Shown here one piece after another: positions 1-5,442 of a DNA stretch of 26,372 bases. Source of the DNA: a virus. The stretch covers positions 1,555 through 27,926 of IMG/VR virus record IMGVR_UViG_3300030104_005351; one strand, written 5' to 3'. The notes beneath the pieces were generated by a model, which was not told the DNA's origin, ran no database searches, and saw nothing but the letters and a program-made list of their open reading frames with translations. Positions within the stretch are counted from its first letter, which is position 1; every line of letters starts with the position of its first letter. The translations under genes and the position numbers were made by a program.

Positions 1-138
1 GGCGAGGACATTGATTTTTCCCACGAAGGAATTCTCGATGGCCACTGCGCTTACGACTGGGGCGAAGTTCTTGATAAACTCCACGCCATCGCAGCGTACC
101 GCGAAGAGCATGGATACAACATTAAGGAGGACGCGTAA
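1..138 (+). CDS. 3' end of an unrecognised small phage protein (partial)
   Basis: The window opens inside an open frame of 45 codons that reads through to TAA at 136-138; its start lies upstream of the window. The visible C-terminus is acidic and ends in NIKEDA. I do not recognise it. It is credited as real because its stop overlaps the next start (TAATG), the coupling used by many genes here, and because AAGGAGG just before its stop (124-130) serves as ribosome binding site for the next gene. Function unknown. Confidence 0.6.
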   Translation, partial: GEDIDFSHEGILDGHCAYDWGEVLDKLHAIAAYREEHGYNIKEDA

Positions 139-437
139 TGGCTTGGGAAGGAAGAGGTATGGTTTGGAAAAGTAAAGTGAGGTGCCGCAATTGCGGCGCC
201 CACGCCAAAAAACTTACCGAACAATATTGGGGTCACGAGCCCTATAAAGGCAATCTCCAGATCGTCCAAGATAGATCCTACGTTATGAACGAGGGTAGTG
301 AAAACGAATTCACTAGTTATTCATTATCCCTTTGGGATGGCGAATCCTATACCTTGTACGCTGGTAAATTCTGCACCAATAGATGCGCCATCGACTGGGC
401 AAACGATTGGGCAAGAGATCCAGAGGAGGACGTGTAA
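138..437 (+). CDS. hypothetical protein with two Cys pairs (possible zinc ribbon)
   Basis: A 99-residue protein. An N-terminal CRNCG pair (residues 17-20) and a C-terminal CTNRC pair (about 79-83) are spaced like the two knuckles of a small zinc-binding domain, so structural zinc binding is plausible; that is inferred from the cysteine pattern only. The start at 138 overlaps the upstream stop and has a strong AAGGAGG at 124-130. The stop overlaps the next gene in the same TAATG manner, so 1-712 looks like one operon ending at the terminator at 721. Specific function unknown. Confidence 0.65.
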   Translation: MAWEGRGMVWKSKVRCRNCGAHAKKLTEQYWGHEPYKGNLQIVQDRSYVMNEGSENEFTSYSLSLWDGESYTLYAGKFCTNRCAIDWANDWARDPEEDV

Positions 438-712
438 TGGACATCTCCTTTGAACCCTCCTATGAGCTCGAGGACTTCGATAAAAAAGTAGCCGATGAAT
501 TGGAATACCATTTCTACGGTTCGAGCGCCTTCGATTGGATAGCCGATGTAAACTTCCAAGAAGTATACAAATACTTATCCAGCAGAACTCCGAAGGGATC
601 TTCTTTCCAAGTGTTTTTTGTACCCGTTCACGTTAAGGTCGGGTACAAGATACTTAATAGCACCCCACAAGACGTGGACGCACATTGGTTAGGCACCTAC
701 CATGTAGAATAA
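437..712 (+). CDS. hypothetical small phage protein (91 aa)
   Basis: The chosen start at 437 gives 91 residues beginning MDISFEPSYELED. The frame stays open upstream to 383, but 437 makes the TAATG overlap with the preceding stop and has AGGAGG at 423-428. The product is acidic, with aromatic residues through the middle (EYHFYGSSAFDWIADV) and no signal peptide or membrane segment. Last gene of the 1-712 operon, followed within 10 bases by a strong intrinsic terminator. Not recognised. Confidence 0.65.
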   Translation: MDISFEPSYELEDFDKKVADELEYHFYGSSAFDWIADVNFQEVYKYLSSRTPKGSSFQVFFVPVHVKVGYKILNSTPQDVDAHWLGTYHVE

Positions 713-720
713 ACAACGAA

Positions 721-745
721 CCCCGCTTCACGGCGGGGTTTTTTT
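721..745 (+). terminator. intrinsic terminator
   Basis: CCCCGC pairs with GCGGGG around a six-base loop and is followed directly by seven T residues. It ends the 1-712 gene group. The next gene's ribosome binding site starts only about 17 bases later, so little room is left for a separate promoter before 774. Confidence 0.9.
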
Positions 746-773
746 ATGCCATGTTACATAAAAGGAGGATACC

Positions 774-980
774 ATGTCCAAAATTAGAAAAATCAAAAAA
801 GAAGGCGGATTGCCCGATTATTATTATGTGTTGCCAAACAAGGATCGGATCGACATTCTTGTTCTGCGATCCAAAAAGGGAAATACTTATAAAATGCACC
901 TCCCGCAGCCGCACGGCGTCAAAGTCTTTCATAAGATGAAAGAAATGCGCGAATTCCTGATCGCGGCCTTCGGTACATAA
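774..980 (+). CDS. hypothetical small basic protein (68 aa)
   Basis: A 68-residue, lysine-rich protein with a clear ribosome binding site (AAAGGAGG at 761-768). The N-terminus is a basic stretch (MSKIRKIKKEGG), the middle is rich in Tyr, and the C-terminus carries HKMKEMREFLIAAFG, likely a helix. It could bind nucleic acid, but nothing more than charge supports that. It is a single-gene unit between a terminator and the repeat-rich region before the small terminase gene. CATGTTACATAA just upstream (750-761) recurs exactly at 16512-16523. Confidence 0.65.
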   Translation: MSKIRKIKKEGGLPDYYYVLPNKDRIDILVLRSKKGNTYKMHLPQPHGVKVFHKMKEMREFLIAAFGT

Positions 981-983
981 TAA

Positions 984-1225
984 ACGCCTTATATGTATAT
1001 ATGGCCAGAAAAATAAAAAAAATAATTTTTCAAAAAGTAGCCGCAACCAGTGTAACCGTGTAACTTTACCAAATTCCCCTTATTATATAAGGGCTTATTA
1101 GTTACAAAGTTAGTTACACTGTATTTTTACAGGTGTAACCGTTCCTTAATGTCAAAAAGTCGTTATGCGGGTTTAAAAATAAAAAAAATAATTTTTGGTT
1201 TTCTGGCTATATATACATAAAGCGT
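984..1225 (+). repeat. nested inverted and direct repeat region before the small terminase gene
   Basis: This 307-base gap (981-1287) holds an ordered repeat set. An outer inverted pair of about 27 bases lies at 984-1012 and 1199-1225, each with a core of GGCCAGAAAA or its near-complement TTTTCTGGCT, differing by one 2-base indel and two mismatches. Inside it is a perfect 22-base A/T-rich direct repeat (1009-1030 and 1175-1196), and TCAAAAAGT occurs at 1030-1038 and 1152-1160. In the centre, CCCTTA-TTATA-TAAGGG (1077-1093) forms a small hairpin. The layout suggests a control locus (replication origin, terminase site or operator); which one cannot be told from sequence. Confidence 0.8.
1050..1139 (+). 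repeat. GTGTAAC iteron-like repeats in both orientations
   Basis: GTGTAAC is read on the + strand at 1050-1056, 1058-1064 and 1133-1139, and as its complement GTTACAC at 1113-1119, with a one-mismatch copy GTTACAA at 1101-1107. AGTGTAAC (1049-1056) and GTTACACT (1113-1120) form a perfect 8-base inverted pair flanking the central hairpin. Five copies in 90 bases look like binding sites for a dimeric protein. The binding protein is unknown. Confidence 0.7.
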
Positions 1226-1226
1226 G

Positions 1227-1254
1227 TTTACAAGAAGATATTCTTCGGTTTAAG
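1227..1254 (+). promoter_or_regulatory. candidate sigma70-like promoter with internal palindrome, upstream of the small terminase gene
   Basis: TTTACA (1227-1232), a 16-base spacer, and TTTAAG (1249-1254) match the element pair of the three intergenic cassettes further on (TTTACA/TTGCCA/TTGCTA with TTTAAA/TTTAAC). The spacer contains the palindrome GAAGA-TAT-TCTTC (1234-1246), a possible operator between the two elements. It lies 33 bases before the start codon at 1288. Assigned by eye. Confidence 0.45.
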
Positions 1255-1287
1255 GTGGGCTTACTTTATTTTACGAAGGAGAACAAA

Positions 1288-1926
1288 ATGAATAAAGCGG
1301 ATCGTTATGTCATTCCCGAAGGTGCGGAAAGACCGAAGAAGAAATACTTAAAAAAATACTTACCTGAAGATAAACCCTTAAACAGGCGTGAAGAGCTCTT
1401 TGTTAAAGAACTGGTTGCTAAAGACGGCCAGATAACTTTGCGCGATGCAGCCATTAATGCGGGATACCCGCCAAAGTCTGCTCACGTGCGAGCTCACGAA
1501 CTTACTAACCCAGCGATTAAACCAAACGTTGTGAAGGCTATTAAACAGTTTAGAGCTGAGCTGGATCAAAAGTATGGCGTCGAATATAAACGGCACCTTA
1601 GAGATCTACAGGTGATCCGCGATGCTGCCTTAGATAGTGGCGCCTTTAGTGCTGCCGTGCAAGCTGAATACCGTCGAGGTCAAGCGCAAGGGGACATTTA
1701 CGTTAATAAGTCTGAAATAAGGCATGGAACTATTGATAGCATGTCAAAAGAAGAAGTGCTAAATGCTATTAAAGAGCTAAAGCAAACATATGACCCAGTC
1801 ACTGTTGACATTACACCCGTCGAAGAAAGCGACAAAAACCGCGATAAAGCCAGAAAGCGCGTTCTGGGTTCAGTTTCGCAAAAAAGTAACGATACTGAGG
1901 AAGTCGTGGAAGATGGAAAGAATTGA
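1288..1926 (+). CDS. terminase small subunit
   Basis: A 212-residue protein. Residues about 31-90 follow the terminase small-subunit pattern (Terminase_2-type helix-turn-helix): LNRREELFVKEL, then an ITLRDAAINAGYPPKSAH recognition-helix region and ELTNPAIKPNVVKAI. The family recognises the packaging start on concatemeric phage DNA and loads the large subunit. The frame extends upstream to 1195, but 1288 has AAGGAG (1276-1281) at proper spacing and begins the typical basic leader. The C-terminal third is charged and low in complexity, and its last 137 bases also encode the start of the nuclease at 1790. Unusually, the large subunit lies 4.6 kb downstream. Confidence 0.85.
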   Translation: MNKADRYVIPEGAERPKKKYLKKYLPEDKPLNRREELFVKELVAKDGQITLRDAAINAGYPPKSAHVRAHELTNPAIKPNVVKAIKQFRAELDQKYGVEYKRHLRDLQVIRDAALDSGAFSAAVQAEYRRGQAQGDIYVNKSEIRHGTIDSMSKEEVLNAIKELKQTYDPVTVDITPVEESDKNRDKARKRVLGSVSQKSNDTEEVVEDGKN

Positions 1927-2260
1927 AAACTGGGCGGGGCTCGGTTTTCCTGACGTTTTCATAAATGCGGACGGTCAATTCCATTTGTTGGAATTGAAGT
2001 ATTCTGAGTATAACGCCGTTAATCTGCGACCTCATCAAGTGTCTTTTCATAGCCGCAATCAAAACGGTTCAAGCTGGATACTGGTAAAGCGCGCCCCAGA
2101 AAGTAAAACGTCTGGATATGATATGTCCCTTTACCATGCATCGCAGGCTATTGAAGTATCTCAAAATGGTTTAAAGACAAAACCGAAGTTTAAATTGAAT
2201 AGTCGAGATAATTGGCAAAATCTTTTTGACGCTATTACAAAAGAAAAAGGGGCGTCATAA
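1790..2260 (+). CDS. PD-(D/E)xK nuclease, Holliday-junction-resolvase / VRR-NUC-like
   Basis: A 156-residue protein with the motif order of phage PD-(D/E)xK nucleases: E22 in a first helix (PESAFW), R44-E46 (ERIEN), P54-D55 (GFPDVF), E68-x-K70 (LLELK), and a later Q83 in RPHQVSFH. The family cuts branched or damaged DNA using a metal bound by the Asp and Glu. The ATG at 1913 would remove E22 and the first helix, so 1790 is preferred although its ribosome binding site is weak. That start puts 137 bases inside the small terminase gene in another frame. A role in resolving replicative DNA before packaging fits its place beside the terminase; substrate is inferred. Confidence 0.75.
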   Translation: MTQSLLTLHPSKKATKTAIKPESAFWVQFRKKVTILRKSWKMERIENWAGLGFPDVFINADGQFHLLELKYSEYNAVNLRPHQVSFHSRNQNGSSWILVKRAPESKTSGYDMSLYHASQAIEVSQNGLKTKPKFKLNSRDNWQNLFDAITKEKGAS

Positions 2261-2388
2261 TGCTCTGGCTTTTGGACTATTTTACTAAATGGTTAAATAG
2301 AGCGGAAATGGATATAGATGAAGAGCTCAGGCAGGTTAAAGAGCGGCTGGGCTGGGATTGGGATAATGAGGACAAGCGGGGCAAATGA
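2260..2388 (+). CDS. hypothetical 42-aa protein
   Basis: A small frame that begins on the last base of the nuclease gene (TAATG) and runs to TGA at 2386-2388, with AAAAGGGG about 9 bases before the start. It encodes 42 residues: a hydrophobic aromatic start (MLWLLDYFTKWLNR), then an acidic amphipathic helix (EELRQVKERLGWDWDNED). The stop codon lies in the loop of the terminator hairpin, so gene and terminator are fitted together. Not recognised. Confidence 0.55.
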   Translation: MLWLLDYFTKWLNRAEMDIDEELRQVKERLGWDWDNEDKRGK

Positions 2389-2404
2389 GCCCCGTTTTTT
2401 TTTA
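2377..2404 (+). terminator. intrinsic terminator after the terminase/nuclease unit
   Basis: CGGGGC pairs perfectly with GCCCCG around AAATGA, which contains the stop of the 42-aa gene, and a run of T follows. It separates the small terminase/nuclease unit from the clamp gene. Confidence 0.9.
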
Positions 2405-2405
2405 T

Positions 2406-2452
2406 TTGACAAAAAAAGCTGGATAGTTTACCGATTTTTACATAGCAGTTTA
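2406..2452 (+). promoter_or_regulatory. possible promoter region before the clamp gene
   Basis: A perfect TTGACA occurs at 2406-2411 just after the terminator, but no good -10 lies 16-18 bases downstream. Inside the same stretch, TTTACC-16 bases-TTTAGG (2427-2454) resembles the promoter elements of the three later cassettes, and TTTACCGATTTTTACA agrees with TTTACTGAAATTTACT at 12 of 16 positions. Since the clamp gene sits right behind a strong terminator it needs its own promoter; the exact elements are uncertain. Confidence 0.4.
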
Positions 2453-2462
2453 GGAGGTCAAA

Positions 2463-3146
2463 ATGACAAACGCTAGAGTAAAAATTAATCCAAAATATCT
2501 TAAAGCCGCGATGATATGTGCATCAACTGAGGGAACTCGTTATTATCTGAACGGCGTTCATTTTATTATTACTAAAGATTGGGTTCGCTTAGTGGCTACC
2601 GATGGTCATCGCGCGTTTTATTTTAAAGACGCGCTGGAAGTGTCCACGCGATCCGCTTTTCCAGATAATAGTTTGGAGATTATAGTCGATTTAAAAGACT
2701 TAAAAAAAGCTTTAACAGGCATAAAAGTAAATTCTGGGAATATTGATCTACATTTTTTCAGCGACCATGCAATAATTAATGACGTGGTTTGTAAATACGT
2801 CGACGCAACGTATCCAGATACTACTCGCATAATCCCGCAATCGAATAGCCAGCCAGAATGTTATCAAAAGTTAAATGACCAGCCTTTTGAAATTCAGTTG
2901 GACGCGGCGTATATTGGGGACTTTGGTAAAATGGCAAAATTGTTAGGGGTTAGTCCTTCTAATGTGTTTATTCAAAAGTTTGGTTTAAATCCTGCAATTG
3001 TTAATTTTGGAGTTGATCAAACTTGCTTCGCATTGATTATGCCCAAGCGTATTTTGGATAGTGCTGGGGCAGGAATTCCGTTTCATACAATGCATTCGAT
3101 TGCGTCGACCGTTGTCAATAAAACCCAGCTTCGGGAGGCGTCATAA
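2463..3146 (+). CDS. DnaN-like sliding clamp, two-domain form
   Basis: A 227-residue protein resembling domains of the bacterial DNA polymerase III beta subunit: TRYYLNGVHF (25-34), VATDGHRAFYF (44-54), YPDTTRIIP (117-125) and a C-terminal MPKR (193-196). Bacterial beta is about 366 residues with three domains per subunit and acts as a dimer. Only about two domains fit here, close in length to T4 gp45, which forms a trimeric ring of two-domain subunits. It would encircle DNA and hold a polymerase or other partners on the template. No polymerase or clamp loader is in the window, so it may use host machinery. The start has TAGGAGG at 2451-2457. Confidence 0.75.
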   Translation: MTNARVKINPKYLKAAMICASTEGTRYYLNGVHFIITKDWVRLVATDGHRAFYFKDALEVSTRSAFPDNSLEIIVDLKDLKKALTGIKVNSGNIDLHFFSDHAIINDVVCKYVDATYPDTTRIIPQSNSQPECYQKLNDQPFEIQLDAAYIGDFGKMAKLLGVSPSNVFIQKFGLNPAIVNFGVDQTCFALIMPKRILDSAGAGIPFHTMHSIASTVVNKTQLREAS

Positions 3147-3547
3147 TGTATGAGGTTTATAGCTGGGAGCGGGATCAACTTGCCCAAACGTATTGGGCAG
3201 GCAAGGGGAAGCACGAAAAAAAATTAGAAATTTTACATGATCTAATAGATGATCGAATTGTTTATAAAAGAACGTTATCCCCTTGCGGCTCTTATTACAC
3301 TTCAACTAAAGCTTATATGCCCAGTTCACATAAAGGCGGGAAAAATTGGCGTTTGGAGCAATTAAGACGGGCTAAAAATGCTTATTATCGCTTGTTTAAT
3401 GATGGTGATTATAATCAACTTTTCGACAATGCTTTAAAAGAATTGCCACCATTAATGGGGTATCGGTCACTTTGCCCCAGAAATATTGACCGCGTCATAA
3501 ACCTGAAAATTAAACGCGCGTGGAATGAGCAATTTTTGAATTTATAA
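3146..3547 (+). CDS. hypothetical protein (133 aa), coupled to the clamp
   Basis: It starts on the last base of the clamp stop (TAATG), so it is very likely translated with the clamp. The 133-residue product is basic and aromatic, with a helical N-terminal part (ERDQLAQTYWAGKGKHEKKLEILHDLIDDRI) and a basic end (NLKIKRAWNEQFLNL). No domain, signal or membrane segment is recognised. The tight coupling suggests a clamp-associated or replication role, but only context supports that. The first intergenic promoter/terminator cassette follows. Confidence 0.65.
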   Translation: MYEVYSWERDQLAQTYWAGKGKHEKKLEILHDLIDDRIVYKRTLSPCGSYYTSTKAYMPSSHKGGKNWRLEQLRRAKNAYYRLFNDGDYNQLFDNALKELPPLMGYRSLCPRNIDRVINLKIKRAWNEQFLNL

Positions 3548-3552
3548 AAAAC

Positions 3553-3581
3553 TTGCCATTTACTGAAATTTACTGTTTAAC
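3553..3581 (+). promoter_or_regulatory. cassette 1 promoter (TTGCCA-17-TTTAAC)
   Basis: TTGCCA at 3553-3558 and TTTAAC at 3576-3581 are 17 bases apart. The spacer (TTTACTGAAATTTACTG) is almost the same in cassettes 2 and 3. Transcription starting about 7 bases after the -10 would begin near 3588, within the 5' arm of the terminator hairpin, so this promoter's own transcript should lack the full hairpin. It would drive 3625 and 3993. Confidence 0.6.
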
Positions 3582-3583
3582 TT

Positions 3584-3609
3584 GGGGCGGGGTAAAACCG
3601 CCCCTTTTT
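3584..3609 (+). terminator. cassette 1 terminator
   Basis: GGGGCGG pairs with CCGCCCC around GGTAAAA, followed by five T. The 28 bases from CCCC through the next start codon (3601-3628) are identical to those of cassette 2, including the GTATGAGGTA ribosome-binding segment. It should stop transcripts coming from the clamp genes. Confidence 0.85.
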
Positions 3610-3624
3610 AGTATGAGGTAAAAA

Positions 3625-4008
3625 ATGAAAGTACATCACACGAAATATAAACCACGTTATGAGGCGTTTATTCTGGAAAATTTAGATTTTGATTATGATG
3701 GCAAACTAATACACGTGAAGCCGTCTAAAGATGAAAAAATTAGATATCTGGCCAAACGTTTTAAACGCGAAAAAAAATGGCAAATTGAGCAGGAAGGGAT
3801 ACGGCCAGCTTTAATTGATTGGCTGGCAGGCATGGCGCTTCCTATCCCTTGTTATAACGGGGATATAATAAAACTAGCTGAGCGCTTGGGCTCAATAGAT
3901 GAAAACCCCAGCGACAAACTTATTGACCGCGTTTTAGAAAACTATTTCCCATTTATGGCTAACATCATTTTGAATATGGAAGGGTTTACAAAATGTTTGA
4001 ACGATTAA
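3625..4008 (+). CDS. hypothetical protein (127 aa)
   Basis: First gene after cassette 1, with its ribosome binding site (GTATGAGGTA) inside the cassette. The product is basic in its first half (KIRYLAKRFKREKKWQIEQ) and more hydrophobic in its second (RPALIDWLAGMALPIPCYNGDIIKLAERLG). It resembles other short early phage proteins in general character, but I do not recognise a family. Its end overlaps the next gene by 16 bases, so the two are co-translated. The cassette in front suggests expression independent of the clamp genes. Confidence 0.65.
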   Translation: MKVHHTKYKPRYEAFILENLDFDYDGKLIHVKPSKDEKIRYLAKRFKREKKWQIEQEGIRPALIDWLAGMALPIPCYNGDIIKLAERLGSIDENPSDKLIDRVLENYFPFMANIILNMEGFTKCLND

Positions 4009-4418
4009 ATTTATTTCATACGCCTGAAGATTGGCAAGAATTGCACGCTAAAATCGAAGAGCACGGCGGCGGGGAAAGAACCGTTGCAACGCTTTTTGCT
4101 GCAATGGGCTGGAATTTAGCAATTAGCTTGTTTGATAAAGCGGGAAGCGAGCACACGCGCCCCAGCGGGTTAGTTCCTGAAAAGCTGAATTCATTCCCCG
4201 TTTTAGCGAAGGCGCCTTATCATGGCAGGCTTGGCGGGGATTATGCCGTTTTAGTGCGTCGCAACGATAATGAGCTGCACCCCTATGTCGTTGCGCACTG
4301 GAATAAAGACGCGAAAACGAATTGGAACTGGGGCAATTATTTTGAGACTTATGAAAAAGCTTTAGAGTGTTTTATTCAAAAGAGCTCAAAAGATAAAACC
4401 GAAGCAAAAACGGGTTAA
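3993..4418 (+). CDS. hypothetical protein (141 aa)
   Basis: It overlaps the previous gene by 16 bases, with AAGGG about 9 bases before its ATG. The 141-residue product has a predicted helical N-terminus (EDWQELHAKIEEHGGGERTVATLFAAMGWN), a strand-like middle (GGDYAVLVRRNDNELHPYVVAHWN) and a KDKTEAKTG tail. There are no cysteines, signal peptide or membrane segments. It may be a partner of the preceding protein, judged only from coupling. It ends at cassette 2. Not recognised. Confidence 0.65.
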   Translation: MFERLNLFHTPEDWQELHAKIEEHGGGERTVATLFAAMGWNLAISLFDKAGSEHTRPSGLVPEKLNSFPVLAKAPYHGRLGGDYAVLVRRNDNELHPYVVAHWNKDAKTNWNWGNYFETYEKALECFIQKSSKDKTEAKTG

Positions 4419-4420
4419 AC

Positions 4421-4449
4421 TTTACATTTACTTAAATTTACTATTTAAA
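4421..4449 (+). promoter_or_regulatory. cassette 2 promoter (TTTACA-17-TTTAAA)
   Basis: TTTACA at 4421-4426 and TTTAAA at 4444-4449 have the same 17-base spacing and nearly the same spacer (TTTACTTAAATTTACTA) as cassette 1. The predicted start near 4456 lies in the 5' arm of the hairpin that follows. Confidence 0.6.
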
Positions 4450-4452
4450 TGA

Positions 4453-4479
4453 GGGGCGGGGGCAATTCCGCCCCTTTTT
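4453..4479 (+). terminator. cassette 2 terminator
   Basis: GGGGCGG pairs with CCGCCCC around an eight-base loop, followed by five T. The loop differs from cassette 1 while the stem is identical, as expected if the structure is what is kept. Confidence 0.85.
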
Positions 4480-4494
4480 AGTATGAGGTAAAAA

Positions 4495-4605
4495 ATGACA
4501 AATTACGATAAAGACGCAGTTGATAAAGCAATAGCAACATCAACCAAACCCATTAGCAAAAAAGAGGCTAAGCTTATCCATGCCTTATTGAAGGGGAATA
4601 AATAA
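4495..4605 (+). CDS. hypothetical 36-aa protein
   Basis: A short frame starting directly at the cassette 2 ribosome-binding segment (GAGGTA then AAAAATG) and ending at TAA 4603-4605, two bases before the next start. The product (MTNYDKDAVDKAIATSTKPI then a KKEAKLIHALLKGNK end) is basic and probably helical. It is credited because its start is the one the conserved cassette presents and because it fills the gap to 4608. Function unknown; it might be a leader peptide for the next gene. Confidence 0.6.
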   Translation: MTNYDKDAVDKAIATSTKPISKKEAKLIHALLKGNK

Positions 4606-4607
4606 AA

Positions 4608-4871
4608 ATGGCATACATTTGTTTTAAAAGAGATTGGTGGAGGGATAACCCCAAATATCCAAACGGCTTAGAGCCCCATGCAGGGGCAAAAAGTTATTTT
4701 AAAAATAAAGTTTTTGATAGTGAGCAGGAAGCTCGAGAATTCTGCCAAGAGTATAACGAAAACAACGACGCTGGCCGTTATTCTCGAAAAATGGAATACG
4801 AAGAGCTGGACTTGCGCGTTGTTATCCCGCGCGCCCATGCTGCCCCAAAATATCAACGCTATAACTTTTGA
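4608..4871 (+). CDS. hypothetical protein (87 aa)
   Basis: Follows the 36-aa gene after a two-base gap, with AAGGGG about 10 bases before its ATG. The 87-residue product is rich in aromatic and charged residues; its centre (DSEQEAREFCQEYNENNDAGRYSRKMEYEE) resembles a segment seen in many short phage proteins, where a helix with EAREFC precedes a YN turn. That similarity is from memory and gives no function. A single cysteine is present. Likely translated with its neighbours from the cassette 2 transcript. Confidence 0.6.
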   Translation: MAYICFKRDWWRDNPKYPNGLEPHAGAKSYFKNKVFDSEQEAREFCQEYNENNDAGRYSRKMEYEELDLRVVIPRAHAAPKYQRYNF

Positions 4872-4882
4872 GGGGTTTTGAA

Positions 4883-5368
4883 ATGTTAGATCAAGAGGGA
4901 TTTTCAAAAACAGAATTACAAGACGCGTTCGTTCGCGTTTTCGACGATTGCAACGGCAATTTAACCGATCAAGATTTAGAACGGTTGCGCCGTTTTCAAT
5001 TGATTGAAATTGAACATATGAGAACTATTTCTGGCCGCAACGAATTATGGCCAGATCAAAACGATGATAGCAAATTTATTCATTGCCAAATGTCCGCCAT
5101 TTTCAACGCGCGCATGCAAAACAATCATATCCAAGACCATTTAAGATTATTGGAACGCCGTTTGGCTAATACTTGGCTTTATTTTTTTGGGACTAGTCGC
5201 TGCTATTGCCAGCATGATTGCTGCGGCTGCGCGTTTGATCAGTGGACGACGTGCACAATAGATCCGCATTCAATTGGGGTTTTTAGCCTTCCAGATAGCT
5301 CTTATAATAAAAATCATCAATACCAGCTCATTTTTAATATTGAGCATTGCATAGGCTATAATTACTAA
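4883..5368 (+). CDS. Cys-rich hypothetical protein (161 aa)
   Basis: The chosen ATG at 4883 has AGGGG at 4871-4875; a TTG at 4868 would add five residues but lacks a good site. The N-terminal half is helical and charged (TDQDLERLRRFQLIEIEHMRTIS). The second half carries a dense cysteine cluster, C107, C109, C113, C114, C116 and C124, around CYCQHDCCGC. With H111 this could bind zinc or another metal. Six cysteines within 18 residues are unusual in an otherwise Cys-poor region. It ends at cassette 3. No family is recognised. Confidence 0.65.
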   Translation: MLDQEGFSKTELQDAFVRVFDDCNGNLTDQDLERLRRFQLIEIEHMRTISGRNELWPDQNDDSKFIHCQMSAIFNARMQNNHIQDHLRLLERRLANTWLYFFGTSRCYCQHDCCGCAFDQWTTCTIDPHSIGVFSLPDSSYNKNHQYQLIFNIEHCIGYNY

Positions 5369-5371
5369 AAC

Positions 5372-5400
5372 TTGCTATTTACTGAAAATTACTGTTTAAC
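5372..5400 (+). promoter_or_regulatory. cassette 3 promoter (TTGCTA-17-TTTAAC)
   Basis: TTGCTA (5372-5377) and TTTAAC (5395-5400) lie 17 bases apart with the spacer TTTACTGAAAATTACTG. The predicted transcript start near 5407 again lies in the hairpin's 5' arm. Confidence 0.6.
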
Positions 5401-5427
5401 AGGGGCGGGGCAATCCCGCCCCTTTTT
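5401..5427 (+). terminator. cassette 3 terminator
   Basis: AGGGGCGGG pairs with CCCGCCCCT around GCAAT, followed by a T-run. The stem is two pairs longer than in cassettes 1 and 2. The downstream GTATGAGGTA ribosome-binding segment is kept. Confidence 0.85.
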
Positions 5428-5442
5428 GTATGAGGTAATAAT

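Noticed and set aside
685-939. Forward frame starting before the terminator at 721
   Set aside because: It would read through the terminator and uses a weak start without a site; the 774 frame is better supported.
744-1046. Reverse frame over the 774 gene and repeat region
   Set aside because: No ribosome binding site, and its end is built from the A/T repeats; 774 on the + strand has a strong site.
1288-1926. Small terminase start at 1195
   Set aside because: It would put the start inside the inverted repeat and the promoter-like element; 1288 has AAGGAG and the usual N-terminus.
3548-5442. Considered a CRISPR-like array because of spaced conserved units
   Set aside because: Only three units, 0.8-1 kb apart, each with promoter, hairpin and RBS and with genes between; no short spacers.
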